From the NCBI RefSeq assembly GCF_000422645.1, contig NZ_AUGL01000017.1, positions 48,105 through 112,104 on the forward strand: DNA of 64,000 nt, in the 5' to 3' direction. The notes below the pieces were generated by a model. The model searched no databases. It was not told the origin of the DNA and saw only the letters and a program-made list of their open reading frames with translations. The position numbers and the translations under genes are program-made. Of this stretch, positions 25,213 through 35,621 are shown piece by piece. The DNA comes from Ferrimonas futtsuensis DSM 18154 (lineage in GTDB: Bacteria; Pseudomonadota; Gammaproteobacteria; Enterobacterales; Shewanellaceae). How positions within the stretch are numbered: the first letter of the stretch is position 1; each line of letters opens with the position of its first letter.

Positions 25213-25982
25213 AGATCGGTGTGTCGATAGCGCCAACCCAGCGCCTGGACAATCTTATCCCCCACCACCCATCTGGGCTGATGGTGCTCTGAATCAAAGC
25301 TGGGAGCCGCCAGGCCCAGACGCCCGGCGCAGTAGCGATAATACGCCTCGCGGCCCGGGTGGTGAGGCGACGCCAGGTTAAAGGTCTCCCCCCAGAGATC
25401 CGCTTCAACCAGCGCCAGGATGGCAGAGACCACATCGTCCCGATGAACCAGGTTGACCGGATCCTTAGCCCCCAAAAGCCCACTTTTTCCAGCAAGAAAT
25501 CGACCCGGGTGACGCTCCCCGCCAACCAGGCCGACCAGGCGCAGCACCGTCACCTGCTCAAACCGTGCCCGTAAAAGCTGCTCCACCTTGAGCATACGGG
25601 CCGCCCTCTCGCCGCCATCGAGTTCGGCACTCTCATCCACCCTGCCCCGGACGCTGCCGTAAACGCTGGTGGCACTGGTGAAGATCACCCTGGAGATCCC
25701 CGCCTCAGCGGCGGCATCAAACAACGGCGCCAGCCGCTCATGAAACGGCGCCGCATCGGGCTGACGCCCAGGAGGCAGACAAAGCACCATCAAATCGCAC
25801 TGCGGCAGCGCTGGGATCGGCTGCTGCAGATCCAATGGCAAAGGGATCGCGCCACTTTCGGCGACCGCCTTCAATCCATCGCTGCTTCGCCGGGTCGCCG
25901 TCACGCTGTGGCCGGCCTGAGTCAGGGCAGCAGTCAGGGGCAGTCCGAGCCAACCGGCTCCGACAACAAGAATATGGGACAT
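25185..25982 (-). CDS. NAD(P)-binding Rossmann protein, YeeZ-like
   Basis: Protein of 265 residues with N-terminal nucleotide-binding motif 'ILVVGAGWLGLPLTAALTQ' and 'IFTSATSVYGS', the SDR Ser-Tyr region, followed by 'LRLVGLVGGERHPGRFLAGK' and 'VNLVHRDDVVSAI'. These match E. coli YeeZ closely in order and spacing. YeeZ-type proteins are atypical extended SDRs with no proven reaction. The ATG overlaps the stop of the HD-GYP gene (ATGA), so the two are cotranslated. The 3' end overlaps the convergent regulator by 28 bases. Confidence 0.88.
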   Translation of the reverse strand: MSHILVVGAGWLGLPLTAALTQAGHSVTATRRSSDGLKAVAESGAIPLPLDLQQPIPALPQCDLMVLCLPPGRQPDAAPFHERLAPLFDAAAEAGISRVIFTSATSVYGSVRGRVDESAELDGGERAARMLKVEQLLRARFEQVTVLRLVGLVGGERHPGRFLAGKSGLLGAKDPVNLVHRDDVVSAILALVEADLWGETFNLASPHHPGREAYYRYCAGRLGLAAPSFDSEHHQPRWVVGDKIVQALGWRYRHTDLYTLPELMR

Positions 25983-27223
25983 CAGGCCCCTCCGAGGTTA
26001 AGGCTTAGATAATCACGAATGGAGGATGGCAGCTCTGCGTCCACCAGGGGTTCCTGAACCTTCAGGCCCAGCTCCAGCAGGCTGACAACCCGCGCCTCAC
26101 GACGCGGGACATTGGGATCATAGATGATCACCCTGGGGGATTTCTGGTCCTGTTCGTCCACGCTCACCACCTTGGCCACCGCGTCGTTGCTAAGCCTGAC
26201 CAGTGAGCCGATAGGATACAGACCCAGCACCTTCACCAGGCTCTGCATGAAGTCCGGGTTCAACTGACCGCGCCGGAACTTGAACAGATAGGCCAGCGCC
26301 AGGTGAGGGGCCAGACGTTTATGGGAACCATTGATCAGGTGGTCGTACTCATTGGCCACACTGAGCAGTTGGGTCAGGGTGCAGATCGCCTCCCCTTTCA
26401 GCCCCTGAGGGTAGCCGCTGCCATCGAGCATCTCATGGTGGTTGGCCACCATCTGCTTGATGCGTTTGTGGCCCAGGGCTGCCCCTTTGAGCATCTCCAG
26501 GGCCATCTTGGGGTGAGCATCCACAAAGGCCTGTTCAGGCTTGGTCAGGGGAATACGCTTATTCAGAATGCTGTGGGGAATGCGTAACTTGCCCACATCA
26601 TGGAACAGCGCCGCCATCGCCACCAGCCGGACATCTGCCGGGTCGACGTCACAGGCACGGCCAAGAACCATCGCCAGCACACACACATTGAGCCCATGGT
26701 AGTGCAGACCCTTGCCATCCTGATTGGCGGACACTTGCAGCAGCAGAACCTGCTCGCCATGGGTCTCCAGCTGCTCCTGAACCGTGCCGATCACCGAACT
26801 GGCTTCCGCAAACGCCCGGTCGGGGGAAGCGGCAAGATAGCCATAGGCAGCCTTGAGCTGCTCCAGGGCCTTGTTGTACGCCTGTTCGCAGCGACGCACC
26901 TGACGGTGGTAATCGATGGTCGCCTGGCGCTCCTGCTCCTGTGCCCGCAGCAATACCAGCTGCTCTTCACTGGGCTCCTCTGGCTCAGGGGAGCTAGGCG
27001 AAGGTTCCGCTTGCAGGGATTGCTGGATGAGCTGAGCAGATGCTGAGTCTGCCTGAAGGAAGACATACTTAAGACCCAGCTTGGCAATGATGGCTATCTG
27101 CTGGGCGTCCTTGATGGTAAAGCGGCTGAACAGAAACGGGTGCTCCTTCCAGGAGAGGGGCAGGCGAATGGACTGCCCCACTTCCAGCTTTTCAACAGGT
27201 AGCCGTACTTCAGAAACCGCCAT
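25982..27223 (-). CDS. HD-GYP domain phosphodiesterase with DUF3391
   Basis: Protein of 413 residues. An N-terminal DUF3391 domain (about 5-140) with a Pro/Glu-rich linker precedes an HD-GYP domain (about 165-350). The metal-binding 'FHDVGKLRIP' and 'HHEMLDGSGYPQGLKGE' carry the HD and GYP signatures required for c-di-GMP hydrolysis, so it should be active. It probably lowers c-di-GMP; the GGDEF protein at 41104-42342 would oppose it. ATG 27223 is preceded by GAGGGG. First gene of an operon with the YeeZ-like gene. No receiver or membrane segment is seen, so the input signal is unclear. Confidence 0.92.
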   Translation of the reverse strand: MAVSEVRLPVEKLEVGQSIRLPLSWKEHPFLFSRFTIKDAQQIAIIAKLGLKYVFLQADSASAQLIQQSLQAEPSPSSPEPEEPSEEQLVLLRAQEQERQATIDYHRQVRRCEQAYNKALEQLKAAYGYLAASPDRAFAEASSVIGTVQEQLETHGEQVLLLQVSANQDGKGLHYHGLNVCVLAMVLGRACDVDPADVRLVAMAALFHDVGKLRIPHSILNKRIPLTKPEQAFVDAHPKMALEMLKGAALGHKRIKQMVANHHEMLDGSGYPQGLKGEAICTLTQLLSVANEYDHLINGSHKRLAPHLALAYLFKFRRGQLNPDFMQSLVKVLGLYPIGSLVRLSNDAVAKVVSVDEQDQKSPRVIIYDPNVPRREARVVSLLELGLKVQEPLVDAELPSSIRDYLSLNLGGA

Positions 27224-27262
27224 AACCCCTCTCAAACCCGCCGGTCTGCGCCCGGCTGAGCA

Positions 27263-27685
27263 TCAATACTGCCACCCCTGCTTGCGGAAGATGAATCCAA
27301 GCAACCAGATGGGGCCGATCAGCAGGAACTGCACATCTTTAAAGAAACTGGGCTTCTTGCCTTCAACGTGATGGCCATAGAACTGGCCTATCCAAGCCAG
27401 CACGAAGATCAACACACTGAGCATTAAAATCTGAGTCAGATTGCTGATCACCCACAGCATCAGGGCGGCGATCGCCGCCATGGCCACCGCCAGCGGGCGG
27501 GACAGTCGCAGGTAAAACAGAAGCGACAACACCACGGCGGCCAGGGCCACCCAGGGTGACAGGGACCACAGCATGCCGAGGACGCTGAAGGTGATCAGCG
27601 GCACGCAGATCCAATGAATGGTCTTGTTGGTGGGGTTGCGGTGGCTCTCACCATACTCCGCAAACCATTGCTCGACGGATTTCAT
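27263..27685 (-). CDS. Mpo1-like (DUF962) membrane protein
   Basis: Protein of 140 residues with about four membrane segments. It contains 'HRNPTNKTIHWICVPLI' and 'GQFYGHHVEGKKPSFF', the conserved His-rich motifs of DUF962/Mpo1 proteins; yeast Mpo1 is an iron-dependent dioxygenase acting on 2-hydroxy fatty acids. The two His-containing motifs are both present, so a related alpha-oxidation activity is possible in the inner membrane. ATG 27685 has GGGAG upstream. It precedes the HD-GYP gene by 39 bases, so cotranscription is possible but not demanded. Confidence 0.9.
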   Translation of the reverse strand: MKSVEQWFAEYGESHRNPTNKTIHWICVPLITFSVLGMLWSLSPWVALAAVVLSLLFYLRLSRPLAVAMAAIAALMLWVISNLTQILMLSVLIFVLAWIGQFYGHHVEGKKPSFFKDVQFLLIGPIWLLGFIFRKQGWQY

Positions 27686-27906
27686 CTGAGTTCTCCCTGA
27701 TCTCATGAGACAGTTCTCAGGCTAGAGGAAATACCGCTACCTTAAGCCTTCCCGGCGGCCTAACCCCCGGGCGTCGTTATCTTTTGACTACAGCTTCATC
27801 ATAACCCAACTCATCCTTTGAGGTGGAGAGGTGGGGGACTCGAGGTTAACCAGCTAAACAACCAACTGTTTTACAAAGGCTATTACACTGAGTCCCCGCT
27901 CCTAAG

Positions 27907-30000
<2,094 letters not shown>

Positions 30001-30167
30001 TTAAGTTATACCGGTTTAATCAAGTCAGTGTTCAATCCAGTGCGCCGAAGAGATTGCTCCAGTCAAGGCGTGAGACGCAAGTGTCAGTGGTTCTGACAGT
30101 CAGTCTCATCACCCAGAGTGGGACAATTCAAGCTGGCAGCAGTGAACAACATTGGGTTAAACGGGTA

Positions 30168-31148
30168 TTAAGCTGGCTGGTTTTCAAACTTCTGAATCCG
30201 GGCCATGTAGCGATCTTTGCTGAAATCGTCCCACTCCTTGTGCTGATCGTTGAGCACAATGGCGCCGTGCATATCGGCCAGGGCCTGGGCCGCCCCCATC
30301 ATCATGGAGAAGCCCACCGTCTCATCACACTGGTTGGGCAGGGTCATAAACAGCGACACCCCTTCGGTTTCGAACTGCTCCATGGTGTCCGGATCAAAGG
30401 TCCCCGGGTTCATCATGTTGGCCAGGGAGTACATCACTGGCCCGCGGCCGGCGCTGTCCTGATGACGGTGGAAAATGTTCATCTCGCCAAACTTCATCCC
30501 CAGGGTCAGGAAGTTATGCAGCAATTCTGCGCCTTGCAGGCTGTTGCCCTCTTTGGCCACCACGTGCATCACCAGCACATCCTCGGGCGAGGTCACCAGA
30601 CCACCTTCCGGCTCCTGCGGCTCGGGAGCAACCACCTCTTCCGGACTGAGCAGAGGATCCACCACCTTGGGCTCAGGTTTCATCTGAGGTTCCACCTTTT
30701 CAGCCTTGGCCGCCGGTGGCTTCGCCTTGACCGGATCGGGCTTGGTCAACTCAGGCTCTGTCTGCTTGGATTCAGCCATCTCGGGCGGCTGCACCTTGGG
30801 GTCGGCAGAGATGGCGGGCTCCCGGCGCGCAGCGGGTTCAGCTTTGTCCGGTGCCGGTTCAGCGACCACCTTGGGCTCAGGCTCCGCCGCCAGGGCGGGC
30901 TCTGTGGACATCATCGGCTCCTTGGGGAGCTCGAGATCAGGTTCCTTGGTGCTGATGGTTCTCACCGTGCCGACGCCATCGGGGTCAAACCCTTGTGAGT
31001 CGCGGCTGGATTCCTTATCCAGGGGCTGCAAGGGGCGCGCCTTCATCTTGCGCGGTTGCTGCCTGCGAATGGACCACAGACCGTGGGCGAGCAGGCCCAC
31101 GATAGACAGCAAACCAACGACAATCAAAATAATGCGAAAATCATCCAT
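30168..31148 (-). CDS. zipA: Cell division protein ZipA
   Basis: Inner-membrane divisome protein of 326 residues that tethers FtsZ to the membrane. An N-terminal membrane anchor ('IILIVVGLLSIVGLLAHGL', about 6-24) is followed by a basic stretch and a Pro/Glu/Lys/Ala-rich flexible linker (about 40-195). The globular C-terminal FtsZ-binding domain (about 195-320) contains 'GRGPVMYSLANMMNPGTF' and 'MFFG'-like hydrophobic strands. The order smc-zipA-ligA is the usual gammaproteobacterial one. ATG 31148 lies 24 bases after the smc stop, so the pair is likely cotranscribed. Confidence 0.95.
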   Translation of the reverse strand: MDDFRIILIVVGLLSIVGLLAHGLWSIRRQQPRKMKARPLQPLDKESSRDSQGFDPDGVGTVRTISTKEPDLELPKEPMMSTEPALAAEPEPKVVAEPAPDKAEPAARREPAISADPKVQPPEMAESKQTEPELTKPDPVKAKPPAAKAEKVEPQMKPEPKVVDPLLSPEEVVAPEPQEPEGGLVTSPEDVLVMHVVAKEGNSLQGAELLHNFLTLGMKFGEMNIFHRHQDSAGRGPVMYSLANMMNPGTFDPDTMEQFETEGVSLFMTLPNQCDETVGFSMMMGAAQALADMHGAIVLNDQHKEWDDFSKDRYMARIQKFENQPA

Positions 31149-31171
31149 AGCGGTGAGGAACCTTGTTGTTA

Positions 31172-34100
31172 TTACAGTTGAGCCATAGCTGCGGCTTCTT
31201 CGACGTTGACCGCGACAATGCGTGATGCCCCCGGCTCATGCATGGTCACACCGGTCAACTGGTCAGCCATCTCCATGCTGACCTTGTTGTGACTAATATA
31301 AATAAACTGTACCGTTTCCGACATCTCTTTTACCAGACGACAGAATCGGCCGACGTTGGCGTCGTCCAGCGGCGCATCCACCTCATCCAACATACAGAAA
31401 GGAGCCGGATTCAGCCGGAAGATGGCAAACACCAATGATAAAGCGGTCAGCGCCTTTTCACCACCGGAGAGCAGGTGGATGGTGGCGTTCTTCTTACCCG
31501 GGGGCCGGGCCATAATGGTGACGCCGGTCTCCAGCAGGTCATCATCGGTGAGCGCCAGGTAGGCACTGCCCCCGCCAAACACCTTGGGAAACAGCTCACC
31601 GAGCCCGTCATTGACCTCGTCAAACGTGGCTTTGAATCTCTGCCGGGTCTCCCGGTCAATCTTGCGAATGGCGGATTCCAGGGTATCCAGGGCCTCGGTC
31701 AGATCGTCGTTCTGCTCATCCAGGTAACGTTTGCGTTCAGACTGCTGCTCAAACTCTTCGATGGCCGCCAGGTTGATGGCCCCCAGGCGTTTGATTCGTT
31801 CACGCACCCTGGTGAGCTCCTCCTGCCACTTGGCCACCGCCGCATCCGCAGGAAGTTGATCCAGCACCAGCTTGAGGGACACCTCAGATTCCGCCAGCAG
31901 ATCCAGTTGTCCCTGTGCCTGAACTCTCAGACCCTCGTGCTCCATCTTCAGTTCGGTGATCACCTGAGTCAGGGCATTGAGCCGGTCAATCTGTCCGCGG
32001 TTGGCTTCATGAATCCTGGCCAGCTGGGCTTCCACCTCCGCCATCTGCTCATTGAGGCCGGCGATGCTCTGCTCCTGCTCTGCCCGCCGGTCCAGCGCCA
32101 TCTCCAGCTCCATCTGCCACTCGGCCAACGGCTCCAGCAGCCCCTGTTGCTGCTCACGGGTCTCCTCCAGCCTGGCACGCCACTGCTCGGCACTGCCCTG
32201 CTGCTGGCCCATCTGAGCCTCGGTCCCCTGAAGCCGGGTGCTGACGGTCTGTCGCTGCAGGGTCAACTGCTGAACGCAGGACTGCTGCTGAGCCACCCTG
32301 GCCCTCAGGGCGTCGCTCTGCCCCTTGTGGTTGTGGTGGGCGTCCTGCAGTTGGCTCAGGCGTTGCTGATGCTGCTCCAGCTCCTGCTGAATCTGTTCCT
32401 GCTGCTCCTCCAGCTCCATCGCCTGCTCGGCGGTCTGCTCAGTCTGCAGGGCCAGCTCCTGCAGCTGCTCCTGGGCCTGCTGACGCTGCTGGGCCTGGTG
32501 CTCCAGCTGCTGAGTCAGCTTCTGCAGCTCCAGCTCCGCCTGCATCAGGGCACTGCGCCCCTGAATACACTGGCGCTCGCTCTCCTGGACCTGGGCCTCA
32601 CACTGGGCAAACTGCTGATTCACCTGCTCGAGAGACTGGGCCTTGTGCGCCAGCTCCTGTTCCAGGGAGTGCTCCTGGGCCATCAGCCGGGATTCGTCGT
32701 CGGTGAGGGCCAACACAGAGCGTTGACCGCCCCCCGGCATCCGCACAAACCCCTGGCCGAGCCACTCCCCCTGCGGGGTCACCAGCGACTGGTGGGGCTC
32801 TAGCTGACTCAGGCGGCTGAGCGCCAACTCCACACTGTCCACGCAGAGTACCTGACCCAGCCAGGGGGCCAGGTTCAGCGGGGAGTTCACCTTGGCCAGC
32901 AAGGAGTGGCCATGAGCCGTGCCGGCATCGGCCTGGGACAGGGCCATCAGCCCCTGGGGTAACTGGGTGTCATCGGAGATCACCGCTTGCAGCCACTCCC
33001 CCAGCACCTGTTCGAGGGCGAGCTGCCAACGGCTGTCTATCTGAATCTGCTGCCACACCCTGGGCAACTCATCATAGGGGGCGGGCAGCCGCTGCTGCAG
33101 GCCGTCGATGAGGGTTCGGGTGGCGGTCAGCTCGGCTCGTGCAGAACCCAACTGTTCTCGGACCTGCTGCAGGGCCGCTTCCGTTTCGCGCCGATGATCG
33201 GCACACTCCGCCGCCAGCTGCTTGTGTTCCGCCAGTTCCTCCTGGCGCAATTGAAGCTGATCGCTCAAGGTGTCCTTGCGGGCCTGGGCCTGCTCGAGTT
33301 GCTGCTGGCTCTCCTGCGGCACCGGCGGCAGCTGACTCTGAATTCTCCCTTGACGCTGAACCAGCTGCTCCTGCTCCCGCACCACGGCGGCCTGCTGGGT
33401 TTGGCATACATCCCGCTGTCGGGTCAGATCACTGACCCGGTGCTGGGCTTGCTGCAGCTGGCCTTGCTGATCGCTGCCGGATTCCAGCAGCTGCTCCAGC
33501 TCCTCCTCCAACATCATCAGGGATTCGGCGGCCATCTCCACCTCCGGCTCCAACATCTCAAGCTGCTCGGCCAGCTCCTCACGCTCCTCGTGAAGCGCCT
33601 GACGGCGCCCCTCGTCCCCGTCCAGCTGTGTCTGGGTGCGCCGAAGCTCCTCTTCCAGCTGCTGGTGACGCTGACGGCCATGGAGGATCTGCTGCTCCAG
33701 CTTGGTCACTTCACTGGTGGCCAGGTAGAGACCCTGCTGCTGCTGGGTCAACTGAGCCTTGAGGTCACTCTGGGACTGTTCCAGAGTGAGGATGGCGCTG
33801 ATGTCACCCTGCTGGGCGGACTGGCACTGCTGATGCTCCGTCTCTTTCTGGGACAGTTGAGTTTCCAGCGCCGTCATGCGATCGCTCAGCTCCCGCCAGC
33901 GCAGGGCAGACAGCTGGTTTTGCAAGGTGCGTTCATTGGCCTTATGGGTGCGGTAGCGACGGGCGGCGTCAGCCTGACGCTGCAACCGTTCAAGCTGAGA
34001 CCCCAGCTCGCTGCGCACGTCCGCCAGTCGCTCCAGGTTTTCCCTGGTGTGCTTGATGCGGTTCTCTGTCTCCCGGCGGCGCTCCTTGTACTTGGAGATG

Positions 34101-34606
34101 CCTGCCGCCTCCTCAATGAACACCCTCAGCTCCTGGGGACGTGACTCAATGAGGCGGGAGATCATGCCTTGTTCGATGATGGCGTAGCTTCTGGGTCCCA
34201 GACCGGTGCCCATAAAGATGTCGGTAATGTCCCGCCGGCGACACTTATTGCCATTGAGGAAGTAGCTGGATTGGGCGTCGCGATTCACCTGACGCTTGAT
34301 GGAGACTTCGGCGAAGTTGGCAAACTGGCCGCCGACGCGGCCGGAGCTGTTGTCGAACACCAGCTCCACACTGGCCACAGAGCTGGGCTGACGACTGCCG
34401 GAGCCGTTAAAAATCACGTCCGTCATGGCATCGCCGCGCAGATTTTTGGCACTGCTCTCCCCCAGCACCCAACGCACTGCATCGATCACATTGGACTTGC
34501 CACAGCCGTTCGGGCCGACAATGGCGGTCATCTGCGCAGGAAAGGGCACCTTGGTGGGATCCGCAAAGGACTTAAATCCGGCCAGTTTTATCTGTTTCAG
34601 CCGCAT
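31172..34606 (-). CDS. smc: Chromosome segregation protein SMC
   Basis: Chromosome-condensing ATPase of 1144 residues. Walker A 'GPNGCGKS' (31-38) is near the N-terminus; long coiled coils rich in Gln/Glu/Leu span about 165-480 and 650-990, interrupted by a hinge (about 500-640, including 'LPAPYDELPRVW'). The C-terminal head has the signature 'LSGGEKALTALS' and Walker B 'CMLDEVDAPLDD'. It dimerises at the hinge and, with ScpAB, organises the nucleoid. Gammaproteobacteria with SMC instead of MukB, such as Shewanella, have this gene next to zipA. Divergent from cysZ, with 160 bases between. Confidence 0.96.
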   Translation of the reverse strand: MRLKQIKLAGFKSFADPTKVPFPAQMTAIVGPNGCGKSNVIDAVRWVLGESSAKNLRGDAMTDVIFNGSGSRQPSSVASVELVFDNSSGRVGGQFANFAEVSIKRQVNRDAQSSYFLNGNKCRRRDITDIFMGTGLGPRSYAIIEQGMISRLIESRPQELRVFIEEAAGISKYKERRRETENRIKHTRENLERLADVRSELGSQLERLQRQADAARRYRTHKANERTLQNQLSALRWRELSDRMTALETQLSQKETEHQQCQSAQQGDISAILTLEQSQSDLKAQLTQQQQGLYLATSEVTKLEQQILHGRQRHQQLEEELRRTQTQLDGDEGRRQALHEEREELAEQLEMLEPEVEMAAESLMMLEEELEQLLESGSDQQGQLQQAQHRVSDLTRQRDVCQTQQAAVVREQEQLVQRQGRIQSQLPPVPQESQQQLEQAQARKDTLSDQLQLRQEELAEHKQLAAECADHRRETEAALQQVREQLGSARAELTATRTLIDGLQQRLPAPYDELPRVWQQIQIDSRWQLALEQVLGEWLQAVISDDTQLPQGLMALSQADAGTAHGHSLLAKVNSPLNLAPWLGQVLCVDSVELALSRLSQLEPHQSLVTPQGEWLGQGFVRMPGGGQRSVLALTDDESRLMAQEHSLEQELAHKAQSLEQVNQQFAQCEAQVQESERQCIQGRSALMQAELELQKLTQQLEHQAQQRQQAQEQLQELALQTEQTAEQAMELEEQQEQIQQELEQHQQRLSQLQDAHHNHKGQSDALRARVAQQQSCVQQLTLQRQTVSTRLQGTEAQMGQQQGSAEQWRARLEETREQQQGLLEPLAEWQMELEMALDRRAEQEQSIAGLNEQMAEVEAQLARIHEANRGQIDRLNALTQVITELKMEHEGLRVQAQGQLDLLAESEVSLKLVLDQLPADAAVAKWQEELTRVRERIKRLGAINLAAIEEFEQQSERKRYLDEQNDDLTEALDTLESAIRKIDRETRQRFKATFDEVNDGLGELFPKVFGGGSAYLALTDDDLLETGVTIMARPPGKKNATIHLLSGGEKALTALSLVFAIFRLNPAPFCMLDEVDAPLDDANVGRFCRLVKEMSETVQFIYISHNKVSMEMADQLTGVTMHEPGASRIVAVNVEEAAAMAQL

Positions 34607-34642
34607 CGGACGATTAAATTCTCAACAATTTCAACGGGATTT

Positions 34643-34666
34643 TTTTGATAGTCCACTCTATCAAAA
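34643..34666. promoter_or_regulatory. Inverted repeat between smc and cysZ
   Basis: Perfect 9-bp inverted repeat TTTTGATAG / CTATCAAAA with a 6-base spacer, in the 160-base divergent region. A second dyad, CAACAA-CCCCA-TTGTTG, is at 34691-34707, overlapping a TTGACC element that could be the -35 of cysZ. Either could be an operator; a leader hairpin on the smc transcript is also possible. Confidence 0.45.
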
Positions 34667-34766
34667 CCCCGGGGCTTTTGTAACAGCCAGCAACAACCCC
34701 ATTGTTGACCTTTTCCACATTCAACCATCAAAATGGGGCTAAGTTGCGAGTTTTTATGCAGAGTTT

Positions 34767-35534
34767 ATGAACCGACCTATATTGCCAGCCGGCGCCAGTG
34801 GCGCCACCTACTTCATCAAGGGCTTTGAACTGATCCGCACCAAGGGGCTACGTCGCTTCGTACTGCTCCCCCTGTCGGTCAATCTGGTGCTCTTCTCCGT
34901 GGCCTTCTACTGGCTGTTCCAGCAGCTCTCCCAGTGGATTGAGCAGTTGATGGCCTCGCTGCCAGACTGGCTGAGCTGGCTGGACTGGGCGCTGTGGCCT
35001 CTGGCGGTGGTCACCGTACTGGTGGTGTTCTCTTTCATCTTCAGTTCGGTGATGAACTGGATCGCCGCCCCCTTCAACGGCCTGCTGGCCGAGCAGGTGG
35101 AGCGGCGCCTCACCGGCAAGACGGTCAACGACGACAGCTTCGCCGACGTGCTCAAGGATCTGCCCCGGGTCCTCGGCCGGGAGTGGCAGAAGCTCAAATA
35201 CTACCTGCCCAGGGCGCTGCTGCTGCTGATCCTGTTTGTCATTCCCGGCATCGGCCAGACCTTCGCGCCGGTGATCTGGTTTATGTTCAGCGCCTGGATG
35301 ATGGCCATTCAGTACCTGGACTACCCCTTCGACAACCATAAGATTCACTTCGGGGTGATGCGCACCGCCCTGGGCGAGCGCAAAGGGCCCGCCTTCACCT
35401 TTGGCGCCGCCGTCGCTGCCTTTGCCATGATCCCCATAGTCAACCTGGTGGTGATGCCGGTGGCCATCTGCGGGGCCACCGCCCTGTGGGTAGACCAGTA
35501 CCGCAACTCCGTACTGGCAAACAGACAACCCTGA
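34767..35534 (+). CDS. cysZ: Sulfate transporter CysZ
   Basis: Inner-membrane protein of 255 residues in the CysZ/EI24 family, which imports sulfate for cysteine synthesis. The N-terminus '[20 protein letters not shown]' and the middle '[19 protein letters not shown]' are family landmarks; membrane segments are near 35-55, 68-95, 148-168 and 205-235. cysZ is usually found next to zipA or cysK; here it is divergent from smc-zipA-ligA while cysK lies about 8 kb away. A good terminator follows. Confidence 0.95.
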   Translation: MNRPILPAGASGATYFIKGFELIRTKGLRRFVLLPLSVNLVLFSVAFYWLFQQLSQWIEQLMASLPDWLSWLDWALWPLAVVTVLVVFSFIFSSVMNWIAAPFNGLLAEQVERRLTGKTVNDDSFADVLKDLPRVLGREWQKLKYYLPRALLLLILFVIPGIGQTFAPVIWFMFSAWMMAIQYLDYPFDNHKIHFGVMRTALGERKGPAFTFGAAVAAFAMIPIVNLVVMPVAICGATALWVDQYRNSVLANRQP

Positions 35535-35570
35535 AGTAACATTTTCTTACCACAACACCTCGAACCCGAC

Positions 35571-35604
35571 GCCGCCCTATGTCACCATTGGGCGGCATTT
35601 TTTT
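35571..35604 (+). terminator. Intrinsic terminator after cysZ
   Basis: GCCGCCC / GGGCGGC stem with a 12-base loop, followed by ATTTTTTT. It lies 37 bases past the cysZ stop and just before the ribosome binding site of the next gene. Confidence 0.85.
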
Positions 35605-35621
35605 ACAGCGGAAACAAGACC

